From Acidobacteriaceae bacterium (GTDB lineage: Bacteria; Acidobacteriota; Terriglobia; Bryobacterales; Bryobacteraceae), in the NCBI GenBank assembly GCA_019245255.1, contig JAFARV010000648.1, forward strand, positions 1-10,214: 10,214 nt of DNA, written 5' to 3'. The position numbers and the translations under genes were made by a program. The notes below the pieces were generated by a model. That model searched no databases. It saw nothing but the letters and a program-made list of their open reading frames with translations, and had not been told where the DNA came from. Below, one piece after another: positions 1 to 7,361 of the stretch; the first letter of the stretch is position 1, and each line of letters opens with the position of its first letter.

Positions 1-307
1 GGGCAGAAAACAGCACTTCACCGAGTGGATGCAGAGGCGACACTAACGCAATCACCAAAGTTAGCCAGCCGAGCCAGAAGCAGCTCTTCCGCAGATTAGT
101 TGAGCCGACATCTCTTATCGATCCGATGGCGTACAGGACGGCCGAGACGACAAGCGGGATGATAACACCGGGATCGAATTCCCACGCCGACCAAAGATCA
201 TTGGGTTGCAGTGAAGTCCCGTCGCCGGCTTGAAGCGGCTCGCCTGAGTGCGCCAGAAGAAGCAACGGGAGCGCGAGAGCGAGTGCAAGGCGAATACCTC
301 GCTTCAT
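1..307 (-). CDS. ctaG: Cytochrome c oxidase assembly protein CtaG (caa3 type), N-terminal part
   Basis: I translated this by hand; it runs off the left edge, so only about 102 N-terminal residues are visible. It starts with ATG at 307 inside an ATGA overlap with the stop of the upstream three-helix gene, and a GGAG lies 7 nt upstream. The protein begins with a hydrophobic signal-like segment (residues about 5-19). A WSAWEFDPGVIIPL stretch leads into the first membrane helix, followed by a VLYAIGS turn and a second helix ending in ALVSPLHPLGE. The WxFDP, LYxxG and SPLxxLGE pattern is characteristic of the multi-helix CtaG family. Members are thought to help deliver copper to the oxidase binuclear centre in the membrane, and the gene usually closes caa3/cox operons, as here. 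The C-terminal copper-related residues lie outside the window. Confidence 0.88.
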   Translation of the reverse strand, partial: MKRGIRLALALALPLLLLAHSGEPLQAGDGTSLQPNDLWSAWEFDPGVIIPLVVSAVLYAIGSIRDVGSTNLRKSCFWLGWLTLVIALVSPLHPLGEVLFSA

Positions 308-645
308 TCGCACGCTCCGAGCATGATCTCGGGGATCGCCTGGGCAATGACTACGATCAGAAAACCGGCGCTGAGCACCAGGCCGGCAACGGCCATCGCT
401 CTGCCACGCGGTACCGCTCCCGCCCCTTCCATGTCCCACTCTTGCCCGAATTCCTTCAAAAGACGCCATGAGTAGACACCGGAAGCGCAACAGAAGATAA
501 CGGCGGCGAGGCTTACGAGGTAAAGAGCCAACTTACTCTGGAAGGTGCAGGCCCATGGGGCGAGGGCGAAGATGGCTTCGAAGCTACATAGCCAGACGAT
601 GGGACCGGTAAGCACGACAATCCACAAGGCTAAGTTGCGGTTCAT
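304..645 (-). CDS. Small three-helix membrane protein of the cox operon (hypothetical)
   Basis: This encodes a 113-residue protein. I chose the ATG at 645 because it overlaps the subunit III stop as ATGA, matching the other junctions; a longer frame from 723 would only add residues read inside coxC. Three hydrophobic helices are visible: about 6-28 (containing LTGPIVWL), 37-57 and 81-101. Between helices 2 and 3 is a polar loop containing SWRLLKEFGQEW. Conspicuous residues are an FALAPWAC motif after helix 1 and a second cysteine near the C-terminus (GACE). It occupies the slot where subunit IV (CoxD/CyoD-like) is often found, between coxC and ctaG, but I see no clear subunit IV motif. I recall uncharacterised proteins of this layout beside ctaG in other cox operons. 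A role as an accessory subunit or assembly factor is inferred from position only. Confidence 0.8.
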   Translation of the reverse strand: MNRNLALWIVVLTGPIVWLCSFEAIFALAPWACTFQSKLALYLVSLAAVIFCCASGVYSWRLLKEFGQEWDMEGAGAVPRGRAMAVAGLVLSAGFLIVVIAQAIPEIMLGACE

Positions 646-1259
646 TGTTGCGTGCCTACCAACCAAGGCCCCCAATAAACGACTATGTAGATTGGAATCC
701 AGATGAGAACGATGAAGTACCACACGACGCTATCGACATGGACGCCAACCCGCTGCCTCGGACCGAGCCGGCCGAACATAGCGATGACCAGAAGCACTAA
801 CGTGAAGACAAGATCGCTTATATAGTCGAACGTGTGCAGGCCGAGAAAGGCCCAAATGTAGGAACCGTAGCCGTCGGTCTTCCAATTGAAATTAAATGAG
901 TGCCATTCGATGATGCGGAGTATCAGTGCCGCGCCCGCGAGGACTAAGTTAAGAAGCAGGCCCCAGATGACACCCATGCGGTCGGCTCGTTTTGCAGCTT
1001 CGCTCGCCCAATAACTGCCAACAGCGCTGAGAATGATCAGAACCAGCGAGACAGTAGGAAGGCCGATATGAGGGAACTGATCACCCGGCGGGGGCCAGAC
1101 GTCCATGCGCAGACGCGTGTAGAAGTACGCTGCGATGAGGATAGAGAACATCGTGCCTTCAATGAAGGTGATGAACAGTTGTCCCCACCATAAGGGCGCC
1201 TGTGAGGATATCTCGTACGGCGGCAAATGAGAAACGTCTAAGGTTTTGACTTCTCTCAT
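642..1259 (-). CDS. coxC: Cytochrome c oxidase subunit III
   Basis: The protein has 205 residues with about five membrane helices, the short bacterial form of subunit III (mitochondrial-type proteins have seven). The ATG at 1259 overlaps the coxA stop as ATGA. Family marks include FIEGTMFSILIAAYFY (residues 33-46), whose Glu34 matches the conserved membrane glutamate of this family. A YGSYIWAFLGLHTFDYISD block (about 131-149) contains the conserved GLHT histidine at 142. The C-terminal helix starts near VVWYFIVLIWIPIY. Subunit III has no redox cofactor; it stabilises the catalytic core and supports proton uptake through the D-channel. That is notable because the D-channel of the partner subunit I is altered in this operon. 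Its own stop overlaps the next start as ATGA, so translational coupling is likely. Confidence 0.93.
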   Translation of the reverse strand: MREVKTLDVSHLPPYEISSQAPLWWGQLFITFIEGTMFSILIAAYFYTRLRMDVWPPPGDQFPHIGLPTVSLVLIILSAVGSYWASEAAKRADRMGVIWGLLLNLVLAGAALILRIIEWHSFNFNWKTDGYGSYIWAFLGLHTFDYISDLVFTLVLLVIAMFGRLGPRQRVGVHVDSVVWYFIVLIWIPIYIVVYWGPWLVGTQQ

Positions 1260-3160
1260 GGTTCCAGCTCAACAGGCCGGGAAGGCCAGAACCAACCAAT
1301 CAGACAGATGCCTGTAAGTATGGAACCGAAGGTGATGTACCAGGCGTCAAACACCGATCCGATAAACCCGATCGTGACTGCTACACCGGTGAGAAAAGGC
1401 CATATACTCGGGCGAGGTAAAACGTACCTGTGATGTGGTTCCGCGTCCATCAAAGTTGTGACCAGCACTTCGCGACGGTCATTTCGGAGTCCTGTGACGA
1501 AGGTGCGGTCCTCGGGCGGTACCCACAAAGGAGCGCGGCTGGTTACGACCGGTAGATACTCGAAGTTATAGTTTTTTGGCGGAGATGCGGCGGCCCATTC
1601 CAGGCTTTCGGCATCCCAAGGATTGTTGCCGGCAACGGTTCCATATCTCCTGCCCCAGAAAACATTCGCCAGAAAGATCAGACCACCAATGGCTATGATC
1701 CAGGCGCCGATGGTTGCCAGCATGTTGAGCTGATCCCAGCCCATTTCAGGCGGGTAAGTGTAGATTCGACGCGTCATACCTTTCAATCCAAGAATGTGCA
1801 TAGGAAAGAAGGTCAGATTGAATCCAACAAACAGAACCCAGAAATTGAGTTTGCCGGCAGTCTCATTCATAAGCCGTCCTGTCATTTTTGGAAACCAATG
1901 ATAGAACGCGCCAAACAGCGGGAATACCGCACCACCAATCAGCACATAGTGAAAGTGGCCGACCACGAAGAACGTGTCGTGGGCCTGTAAGTCAAGGGGC
2001 ACGGAGGCGAGGATTACGCCAGTCATGCCGCCCAGGGCAAAGATCGCTATGAACCCGTAGATGAAGTGCATGGACGTTGTCAGCCTGATCCGTCCGGTCC
2101 ACATGGTTGCGAGCCAGCAGAAAATTTGAACGCCGCTGGTGATGGCAATCATCATGCTCGAGGCGGTAAAGAAGGCCTCGCCGATCTGCGGCAGCCCGGT
2201 TGCGAACATATGGTGTACCCACAGCCCGAATGCGATGAACCCGTTGGCGATTTGCGACAGCACCATCGCGGTGTAACCCACTACCTCCCGACGGCAGTTG
2301 GCACTTACAATGGCCGATGCGAAACCAAGGGCCGGGATGAAGATGATATAGACCTCTGGGTGGCCGAAAAACCAGAAGATGTGCTGATAAAGCAACGGAT
2401 CGCCACCCTCCGCGGGATTGACGAAGTGTGTGGCGACGGTGCGATCGGAAAGCAGGAATGAGCTGGCGATCATGATCGCGGGCATGGCGAACAACACCAT
2501 AAACGACTGAATCAGCATCGACCAGACATAGAGTGGAATTCGATTCAGCGACATTCTTGGAGCACGCATCTTGAAGACAGTCGCGATGATCTCCGCGGCG
2601 ACGCACATGGCTGAAACTTCGGTGAATGTGATCATCTGTGCCCAGATGTCGGTTCGTTTCCCGGGAGTAAATTGGGGGCCCGAGAGCGGAGTGTAAGCGA
2701 ACCATCCCATGTCGGGCGCAGCGTTCGTAAATACTCCCCAGTAAAGGAACAGAACGCCACCAAGATACATCCAGTAACCGAAAGCATTTAGCCTCGGAAA
2801 GGCGACATTCCGCGTGCCGAGCATTAGCGGGACCAGGTAAATGGCCATTCCTTCCATCATTGGAACGGCAAACAGGAACATCATGGTGGTCCCGTGTGTA
2901 GTGAAGATCTCGTTGTAATGGTCGGGGCCGAGAAAGGTGTTATTCGAGTGGGCGAGCTGGGTTCGGATCAGCAGTGCCTCAATCCCACCGGCTAAGAGCA
3001 TGATGAACGCAGTTACTATGTACCGCATCCCAATTGCCTGGTGAGTAGTGTAGGAGAGCCACCCGAGAACGCCGCGCGGGTGGCGCCACACGCGGTTCAG
3101 ATTTTCGAGATCTTCTGCCTGGTTCTGCGTCTGCGGGACGATATCCTGAGTGGCCGTCAC
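1256..3160 (-). CDS. coxA: Cytochrome c oxidase subunit I (haem a/a3-CuB), variant proton channels
   Basis: I place the start at GTG 3160, overlapping the coxB stop as GTGA with GGAG 8 nt upstream. A longer frame to 3394 only adds basic residues read across coxB. The protein has 634 residues and about 14 helices, with an extra C-terminal helix pair (about 586-625) as in caa3 enzymes. Redox ligands are intact: haem a His89 and His404, haem a3 His402, CuB His267, His316 and His317. HPEVY (267-271) carries the D-channel-end Glu269 and the cross-linked Tyr271. Mg-site His394-Asp395 and Arg464-Arg465 near the haem propionates are also present. Unusually, the aspartate at the D-channel mouth is Asn118 (in GTRNVAFPRLN) and the K-channel lysine is Gln345 (in TSGVQIF). 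It is an A-family HPEVY enzyme by sequence and should reduce oxygen; proton pumping is uncertain. Confidence 0.93.
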   Translation of the reverse strand: MTATQDIVPQTQNQAEDLENLNRVWRHPRGVLGWLSYTTHQAIGMRYIVTAFIMLLAGGIEALLIRTQLAHSNNTFLGPDHYNEIFTTHGTTMMFLFAVPMMEGMAIYLVPLMLGTRNVAFPRLNAFGYWMYLGGVLFLYWGVFTNAAPDMGWFAYTPLSGPQFTPGKRTDIWAQMITFTEVSAMCVAAEIIATVFKMRAPRMSLNRIPLYVWSMLIQSFMVLFAMPAIMIASSFLLSDRTVATHFVNPAEGGDPLLYQHIFWFFGHPEVYIIFIPALGFASAIVSANCRREVVGYTAMVLSQIANGFIAFGLWVHHMFATGLPQIGEAFFTASSMMIAITSGVQIFCWLATMWTGRIRLTTSMHFIYGFIAIFALGGMTGVILASVPLDLQAHDTFFVVGHFHYVLIGGAVFPLFGAFYHWFPKMTGRLMNETAGKLNFWVLFVGFNLTFFPMHILGLKGMTRRIYTYPPEMGWDQLNMLATIGAWIIAIGGLIFLANVFWGRRYGTVAGNNPWDAESLEWAAASPPKNYNFEYLPVVTSRAPLWVPPEDRTFVTGLRNDRREVLVTTLMDAEPHHRYVLPRPSIWPFLTGVAVTIGFIGSVFDAWYITFGSILTGICLIGWFWPSRPVELEP

Positions 3161-4185
3161 TTGAGACTCTCCAGATACTCGATCAAGGGCTGAAGATCTG
3201 TAGAAGGAAGCGCAATTGTCGCCATGTGATTGCCGGGCTTCATGCTCTGCGGATCCAGAATCCAGCCGCCGAGATTGCCTTTTGTATTGGGAACGGTGTT
3301 TGCGGCGATACCCATTCTGCTGCCGAAGTGCGTGAGGTCGGGTCCATTCTGACCGCCTGCTGTGGTCCCTCGAATTTGATGGCAGAAGATACACGCGTTA
3401 TTGAGGAACACCTGCTGCCCGTGCTGGGTCACCGGAGTTGATGGGCTCGCGGCAGGCTCTAATTGCGCGTTATACCAGTCTTGAAATTTTGATTCGGGTT
3501 CGGCAATTACATAGACGCTCATGTGAGCGTGCTGTAATCCACAGAACTCGGCGCATTGGCCGCGGTAGATACCCGGACGATCGGCCTGAATCCACTCCGT
3601 GGTGACGTGGGAAGGAATCAGATCGCGCTTGCCGTGAAGGTTGGGTACCCAGAAACTGTGGATTACATCCTGTGACATACCGCGGATCTGCACGGGACGT
3701 CCGACGGGAATATGGATCTCATTGGCGGTATCGAAGACCATGCTGGCATCGCTGTTTTGATAACGAATGTGCCACCACCATTCATTTCCTGTGACGTCAA
3801 CCGTTAGCCCGTTGTTTTTGTTGGCCAGCTCGGAAACGGATTTTCCTGTGCCAACGCTCGCGATGAGGAGAACGAACAGGATTACGACGGTTGCGATAGT
3901 ACAGCCCGCTACGGTGCGGTTAATGCGGCTTTCAGTTTCAGGAGATGGTGCGTGGCGGATTTCAAGGGGCTCCTGCTCGATGCCGCGGTGCCGGCGTGTT
4001 AGCGTCCATAGCATGAAGACCATGACCGCCAGGAAAATAGAAGTGAGTGTCCAGAAGAAAAACCACCATAGCCCAGCGATATTTTCGGATTGAGGGCCAG
4101 CCGGGTCAATGGCTGACTGCTGATGAGTTCCGCAGGAGACGAAGAGGCCTGCAAGTAACATCAAGGCAACCCGCGCGGTCCTCAT
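3157..4185 (-). CDS. coxB: Cytochrome c oxidase subunit II with fused cytochrome c domain (caa3 type)
   Basis: The protein has 342 residues. ATG 4185 overlaps the preceding cytochrome stop as ATGA, with GGAG 7 nt upstream. It has a signal peptide with a possible lipobox ending at Cys18 (FVSC, not ideal), then two membrane helices (about 41-60 and 93-111) and a periplasmic cupredoxin domain. NEWWWHIRY (134-142) is the aromatic patch through which electrons enter. All CuA ligands are visible: His176, Cys211, Glu213, Cys215, His219 and Met222. A class I cytochrome c domain is fused at the C-terminus, with CIFCH at 265-269 and a likely axial Met321 (KPGNHM). This makes it a caa3-type subunit II that takes electrons from a cytochrome or donor directly to CuA. 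In this operon the likely donor is the cytochrome encoded immediately upstream. Confidence 0.95.
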   Translation of the reverse strand: MRTARVALMLLAGLFVSCGTHQQSAIDPAGPQSENIAGLWWFFFWTLTSIFLAVMVFMLWTLTRRHRGIEQEPLEIRHAPSPETESRINRTVAGCTIATVVILFVLLIASVGTGKSVSELANKNNGLTVDVTGNEWWWHIRYQNSDASMVFDTANEIHIPVGRPVQIRGMSQDVIHSFWVPNLHGKRDLIPSHVTTEWIQADRPGIYRGQCAEFCGLQHAHMSVYVIAEPESKFQDWYNAQLEPAASPSTPVTQHGQQVFLNNACIFCHQIRGTTAGGQNGPDLTHFGSRMGIAANTVPNTKGNLGGWILDPQSMKPGNHMATIALPSTDLQPLIEYLESLK

Positions 4186-4706
4186 TTAGTAACTCCGGTT
4201 GTGCGGTTTACGATATTTTGCGGATTGGTTTCGATACTATCCGGGCGGCTGGAGGTGGCAGAAGTGGGCTGCCCGCCGTTCATGGATCGGACATAGGCGA
4301 TTATCTGCCAGATCTGGTATTCGGGGATTCTTCCGCCCCATGATGGCATACCGTTCGGACGGCCCTTTGCGATGGTGTCGAAGAGGTTCGCCGGTGCGCC
4401 GCCGTAGACCCAGTCCTTCTTAATCAATGGCGGACCGATGCCGCCTCCACCGTTCGCATGACATCCGGAACAGTTGTACCAGTTATAGAGGCGCTGCCCC
4501 TCAGAGATGTCATAGCCGCTCGCATTATACGGATTGTTGACCACGGGTTGAGGCGAGACCGGGCCTCCGGGTCTAAGCGCGCTTTCCCTGGCAGCCTCAT
4601 CATAGATAGCGAGATCAGTCGGCGATGGGCGTATGTCCCGCTTTTCACGCTGGCAAGCCAGGCTGAAAAACAGGAGGAAGCAGGCAAAGACGATTTTGTT
4701 TCGCAC
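4182..4706 (-). CDS. xoxG: c-type cytochrome, probable lipoprotein, XoxG-like electron acceptor
   Basis: The protein has 174 residues. The start is GTG at 4706, 1 nt after the stop of the binding-protein gene, with GAGG about 9 nt upstream. An N-terminal hydrophobic segment ends in FSLAC (Cys18), a plausible lipobox, so the mature protein may be tethered to a membrane. After a Pro-rich linker (about 24-65) comes a class I cytochrome c domain. It has the haem site CSGCH at 79-83, a GPPL turn after it, and a likely distal ligand Met120 in GMPSWGGRIP. A final helix (QIWQIIAYVRSM) and a Ser/Thr-rich tail close the protein. In xox clusters the gene next to xoxF and xoxJ encodes the cytochrome that accepts electrons from the reduced PQQ enzyme. 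The symbol rests on that context and is less certain than the cytochrome call itself. Confidence 0.85.
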   Translation of the reverse strand: MRNKIVFACFLLFFSLACQREKRDIRPSPTDLAIYDEAARESALRPGGPVSPQPVVNNPYNASGYDISEGQRLYNWYNCSGCHANGGGGIGPPLIKKDWVYGGAPANLFDTIAKGRPNGMPSWGGRIPEYQIWQIIAYVRSMNGGQPTSATSSRPDSIETNPQNIVNRTTGVTK

Positions 4707-4707
4707 C

Positions 4708-5484
4708 TCAACGAACCTCGGGTATGCCGTAGGCGGTCAGAATTTTTTGAATATTAACTGCTTCTGAAGTAAGTACGCGATCTAACGCCGTCCGCAGGCT
4801 ATCGTCTCCCTTGCGGACAGCCATCGAAATGTCGTAGGCAAACGGTATCCCGAAGTACATTGCAGGAGTAACAGGAACTATGTCGAGCGCCACATCCGCG
4901 TTCTTAGCGAAGTAACCAGCCAGCGGTCCCCAGACAATGGCAATGTCCACGTCGTCACGCTCAACGGCGATTATGATCTTCGCTTGCGGATCTGCTTCAC
5001 CTTTCGGGCCGAACAAGGGATAACCGACGATGTTGTCCGTAATCCCGCGGCGTGCGAGCGCAAAGGCGGGCGGCGCATAGTCATCGCCAACGATCTGAAT
5101 GCCAATCCGCAGACCGGCTAACTTCGGATCGGCTAACGACCCGATATGTATTTCGCGGTCACGGCGCGTCACGAAAACGTAAGTGGACCGATAGTATGGG
5201 ATGGTCGTGCTGACAGAATCGAGAGCGGCTGGAACACCGAGTAAGACATCACATCGGCCCGCATCGAGAGTCTGTTTAACTAGAGATTTACGTTCCGGCC
5301 ACCAGGTGTACTCGACGCGAGCATCCATTTTATTCCCGACAAGATCGGCCAGCTTATTTTCGAACCCTTGTTGTTGTTGATTCGAAAACGGAAGATTATT
5401 GGGATCGGCGCACACGCGCAGGACAGCAGGACCGGCAAATGCGAAGGAGCTAAGAAGCAGCGCACTAAGGCAGCGAAAAAACAT
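4708..5484 (-). CDS. xoxJ: XoxJ/MoxJ-like periplasmic binding protein of the quinoprotein dehydrogenase
   Basis: The protein has 258 residues with a signal peptide (1-17, probable cleavage AFA|GP). The ATG at 5484 lies 20 nt inside the end of the dehydrogenase gene. The mature protein is a type II periplasmic binding fold. The opening LRVCADPNNLPFSNQQ...GFENKLADL (22-48) is the signature of the quinoprotein-dehydrogenase-associated family of solute-binding-like proteins. A domain-crossover region with RIGIQIVGDDYAPP lies mid-protein. No ABC permease or ATPase is nearby, which fits a function other than nutrient uptake. XoxJ/MxaJ proteins are thought to help mature or activate the PQQ dehydrogenase, perhaps by holding the partly unfolded enzyme while PQQ and metal are loaded. 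Position directly after xoxF supports this. The exact ligand is unknown. Confidence 0.88.
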   Translation of the reverse strand: MFFRCLSALLLSSFAFAGPAVLRVCADPNNLPFSNQQQQGFENKLADLVGNKMDARVEYTWWPERKSLVKQTLDAGRCDVLLGVPAALDSVSTTIPYYRSTYVFVTRRDREIHIGSLADPKLAGLRIGIQIVGDDYAPPAFALARRGITDNIVGYPLFGPKGEADPQAKIIIAVERDDVDIAIVWGPLAGYFAKNADVALDIVPVTPAMYFGIPFAYDISMAVRKGDDSLRTALDRVLTSEAVNIQKILTAYGIPEVR

Positions 5485-7234
5485 ATAACATGCCGCCTTT
5501 CGTTGTGTACTTGCCGAGGTCTGTCATCGCATTCGCGAAGCCGAGAGCAGCGGTTCCGTCGACGGTATTCAATCCGCCCGCGACAACAGCTCCAGACCAG
5601 CCGCCGACGCCACACAGGATGGCAACATACTGCTTCCCGTCCGGACCTTTGTAAGTGATAGGTTGTCCAATTGTCCCGGAGCCGAGCTTGAAGCGCCAAA
5701 GAAGAGTGCCGTTGTGCGCGTCGACGGCCTTGAACCAGCCATCCATAGTGCCATAAAAGACCACGTCCCCGGCGGTTACCACAGTGCCGGTCCAAACAGG
5801 AAAGGTCTCGTTGATTGCCCAGACGGTTTTGGCGTTAACAGGGTCCCAGGCAGAAAAGGCACCACGGTTCCCACCCGGACCCGCATACATGCGGACATTC
5901 ATGCCGACAAAGGGAGTCCCTGCAATGTAATTTGCTTGCGTTCCCTGCATTTCGTAGCAAAGGTTGTTATGCGGCAGGTAAATGAGGCCAGTTCTCGGCG
6001 AAAAGGATGACGGCTGCCAGTCTTTTCCGCCCGGCGGGGCCGGACATGCGTCACGAATAGTATTGAACCCGGTCTTCTTTGTCGGGTTGAGCTTAAGTTC
6101 GCCGGTTTTCAGGTCCACACTGAAACTGGTGTTTACATATACGAACGTTTCTGCCGACAGGACCTCACCATTACTTCGGTCCATGATGTACATTCGGCCA
6201 TTACGGTCGGGGTGTGCCAGTACCTTACGAGGCTGGCCATTGATTGTAAGATCCAGCAGAATGTTCTCATTTACGCCATCGTAGTCATGCAAGTCATGTG
6301 GATTGAGTTGGTACGCCCAAATTGCCTCACCGGTTTCGGGACGCCTGGCAAATAAGGTCGAGCCCCACTTATTGTCACCGGGGCGTTGCTCGGGATTCCA
6401 GGGTCCAGGGTTGGAGGTTCCGTAGTAAAAGAGATCGAGTTCGGGGTCATACGAAATCCAGCTCCAGGCCGTGGCGCCACCGATTTCCCAACCACCACGT
6501 GGCCAGGTTTTCACGCCCAGATCCTGACCGCGATCGCTCGCGTAGAAGGGCTTGAAATTCGCGCCGATCAGCACGTCCTTATCCGGTCCGGTCGCGTAAG
6601 CGCGCCATTTCACCTTGCCATTGTCAGCATCTAAACCAGCGAGCCAGCCACGAACGCCGAATTCGCCCCCGCTGTTGCCGACCAGGACCACATCCTTTGC
6701 GACGATCGGGGCCATGGTGATGCTTTCGCCGAGATTAATGTCGCCAAGCTTGGTGCGCCACAGTTCCTTACCGGAGTTAGCATCGACCGCGACGGTCTCG
6801 ACGTCCAGTAAGTTGTAAATGATTTTGCCTTTGTAGTAAGCTGCGCCTCGATTTACGACGTCACAGCATGCCACTCCCTGGGAGGAAGGATTGGGATGAG
6901 GTTGGTAGACCCATTTCATCGGGGCTCCGGGTTTGGTCAGGTCAAGCGCGTAAAGGTCGTTCGGATACGGGGTCACGATATACATCGTGTTGTTGACGAC
7001 GAGCGGCGCGGCCTCATGGCCGCGAGTGTATCCGGTCGAGAAGGTCCAATCCAGTTTGAGATTTTTTACATTCTGCGTGTTGATCTGGTTGAGGGTACTG
7101 TAGCGGGTACTCGCGTAATTTTTCGCAGCCATGACCCACTGACCGTCATCCGGCTGATTTTGGATTTGCGAAAAGCCCAGCGGGACCCAAACTAAGGCGG
7201 CAAGAGCGGTCGACACGCTCTTTGTTCGAACCAT
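5465..7234 (-). CDS. xoxF: XoxF-like PQQ alcohol dehydrogenase, predicted lanthanide type
   Basis: The protein has 589 residues, the usual size of methanol/ethanol-family quinoproteins, with a signal peptide (about 1-22) and an eight-bladed propeller body. The vicinal disulfide that stacks on PQQ is Cys123-Cys124 in ACCDVVNRG. Metal ligands read as Glu191 (GGEFGVRG) and Asn275 (GTSNPGPWNP). The catalytic base is Asp317, and Asp319 follows two residues later (HDYDGVNEN). Calcium MxaF enzymes have Ala at the second position; an Asp there marks lanthanide XoxF/ExaF enzymes. Trp257 (ATAWSW) probably stacks under PQQ. It has no fused haem domain, so electrons should pass to a separate cytochrome, encoded two genes downstream. 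Start ATG 7234 has GGAGG only 3 nt upstream. Methanol is the likely substrate class, but an ethanol preference cannot be excluded. No small mxaI subunit is present. Confidence 0.92.
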   Translation of the reverse strand: MVRTKSVSTALAALVWVPLGFSQIQNQPDDGQWVMAAKNYASTRYSTLNQINTQNVKNLKLDWTFSTGYTRGHEAAPLVVNNTMYIVTPYPNDLYALDLTKPGAPMKWVYQPHPNPSSQGVACCDVVNRGAAYYKGKIIYNLLDVETVAVDANSGKELWRTKLGDINLGESITMAPIVAKDVVLVGNSGGEFGVRGWLAGLDADNGKVKWRAYATGPDKDVLIGANFKPFYASDRGQDLGVKTWPRGGWEIGGATAWSWISYDPELDLFYYGTSNPGPWNPEQRPGDNKWGSTLFARRPETGEAIWAYQLNPHDLHDYDGVNENILLDLTINGQPRKVLAHPDRNGRMYIMDRSNGEVLSAETFVYVNTSFSVDLKTGELKLNPTKKTGFNTIRDACPAPPGGKDWQPSSFSPRTGLIYLPHNNLCYEMQGTQANYIAGTPFVGMNVRMYAGPGGNRGAFSAWDPVNAKTVWAINETFPVWTGTVVTAGDVVFYGTMDGWFKAVDAHNGTLLWRFKLGSGTIGQPITYKGPDGKQYVAILCGVGGWSGAVVAGGLNTVDGTAALGFANAMTDLGKYTTKGGMLYVFSLP

Positions 7235-7238
7235 ACGC

Positions 7239-7259
7239 CTCCATACGACATGGATGGAG
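7239..7259 (-). promoter_or_regulatory. Hairpin over the xoxF ribosome binding site
   Basis: Read on the minus strand, CTCCAT (7259-7254) and ATGGAG (7244-7239) form a perfect 6-bp stem around a 9-nt loop, just upstream of ATG 7234. The second arm contains most of the GGAGG that would pair with the ribosome. A closed stem would therefore hide the ribosome binding site of the first gene of the operon. This is seen by eye; whether it regulates anything is inference. Confidence 0.4.
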
Positions 7260-7337
7260 AGGATATGACGCCTCTAAGCGAACCTGAACCGGGTAGCTGT
7301 CGAGCGAACCCTAGCGCAACTTCCGTCCCCACCTCGC

Positions 7338-7361
7338 CTGAAACCAACGCAGGTGTTTCAG
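7338..7361. repeat. Inverted repeat upstream of xoxF, possible operator
   Basis: CTGAAAC (7338-7344) and GTTTCAG (7355-7361) form a perfect 7-bp inverted repeat with 10 nt between the arms, about 105 nt upstream of the xoxF start. The geometry is compatible with a dimeric regulator site, but no known consensus is recognised. I found no convincing sigma70 promoter in 7235-7459. Confidence 0.3.

Noticed and set aside
1992..2705. A long minus-strand frame (237 residues) inside coxA.
   Set aside because: It is an out-of-frame reading of coxA, rich in Arg, His and Ser with no family pattern, while coxA itself has every ligand motif.
3161..3394. An N-terminal extension of 78 residues on subunit I.
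   Set aside because: It is read inside coxB, is basic and low in hydrophobic residues, and the GTGA overlap with a good ribosome binding site at 3160 fits the other junctions.
5280..5795. A minus-strand frame spanning the end of xoxF and the start of xoxJ.
   Set aside because: It is a shadow in a third frame; both real genes are supported by full-length family motifs.
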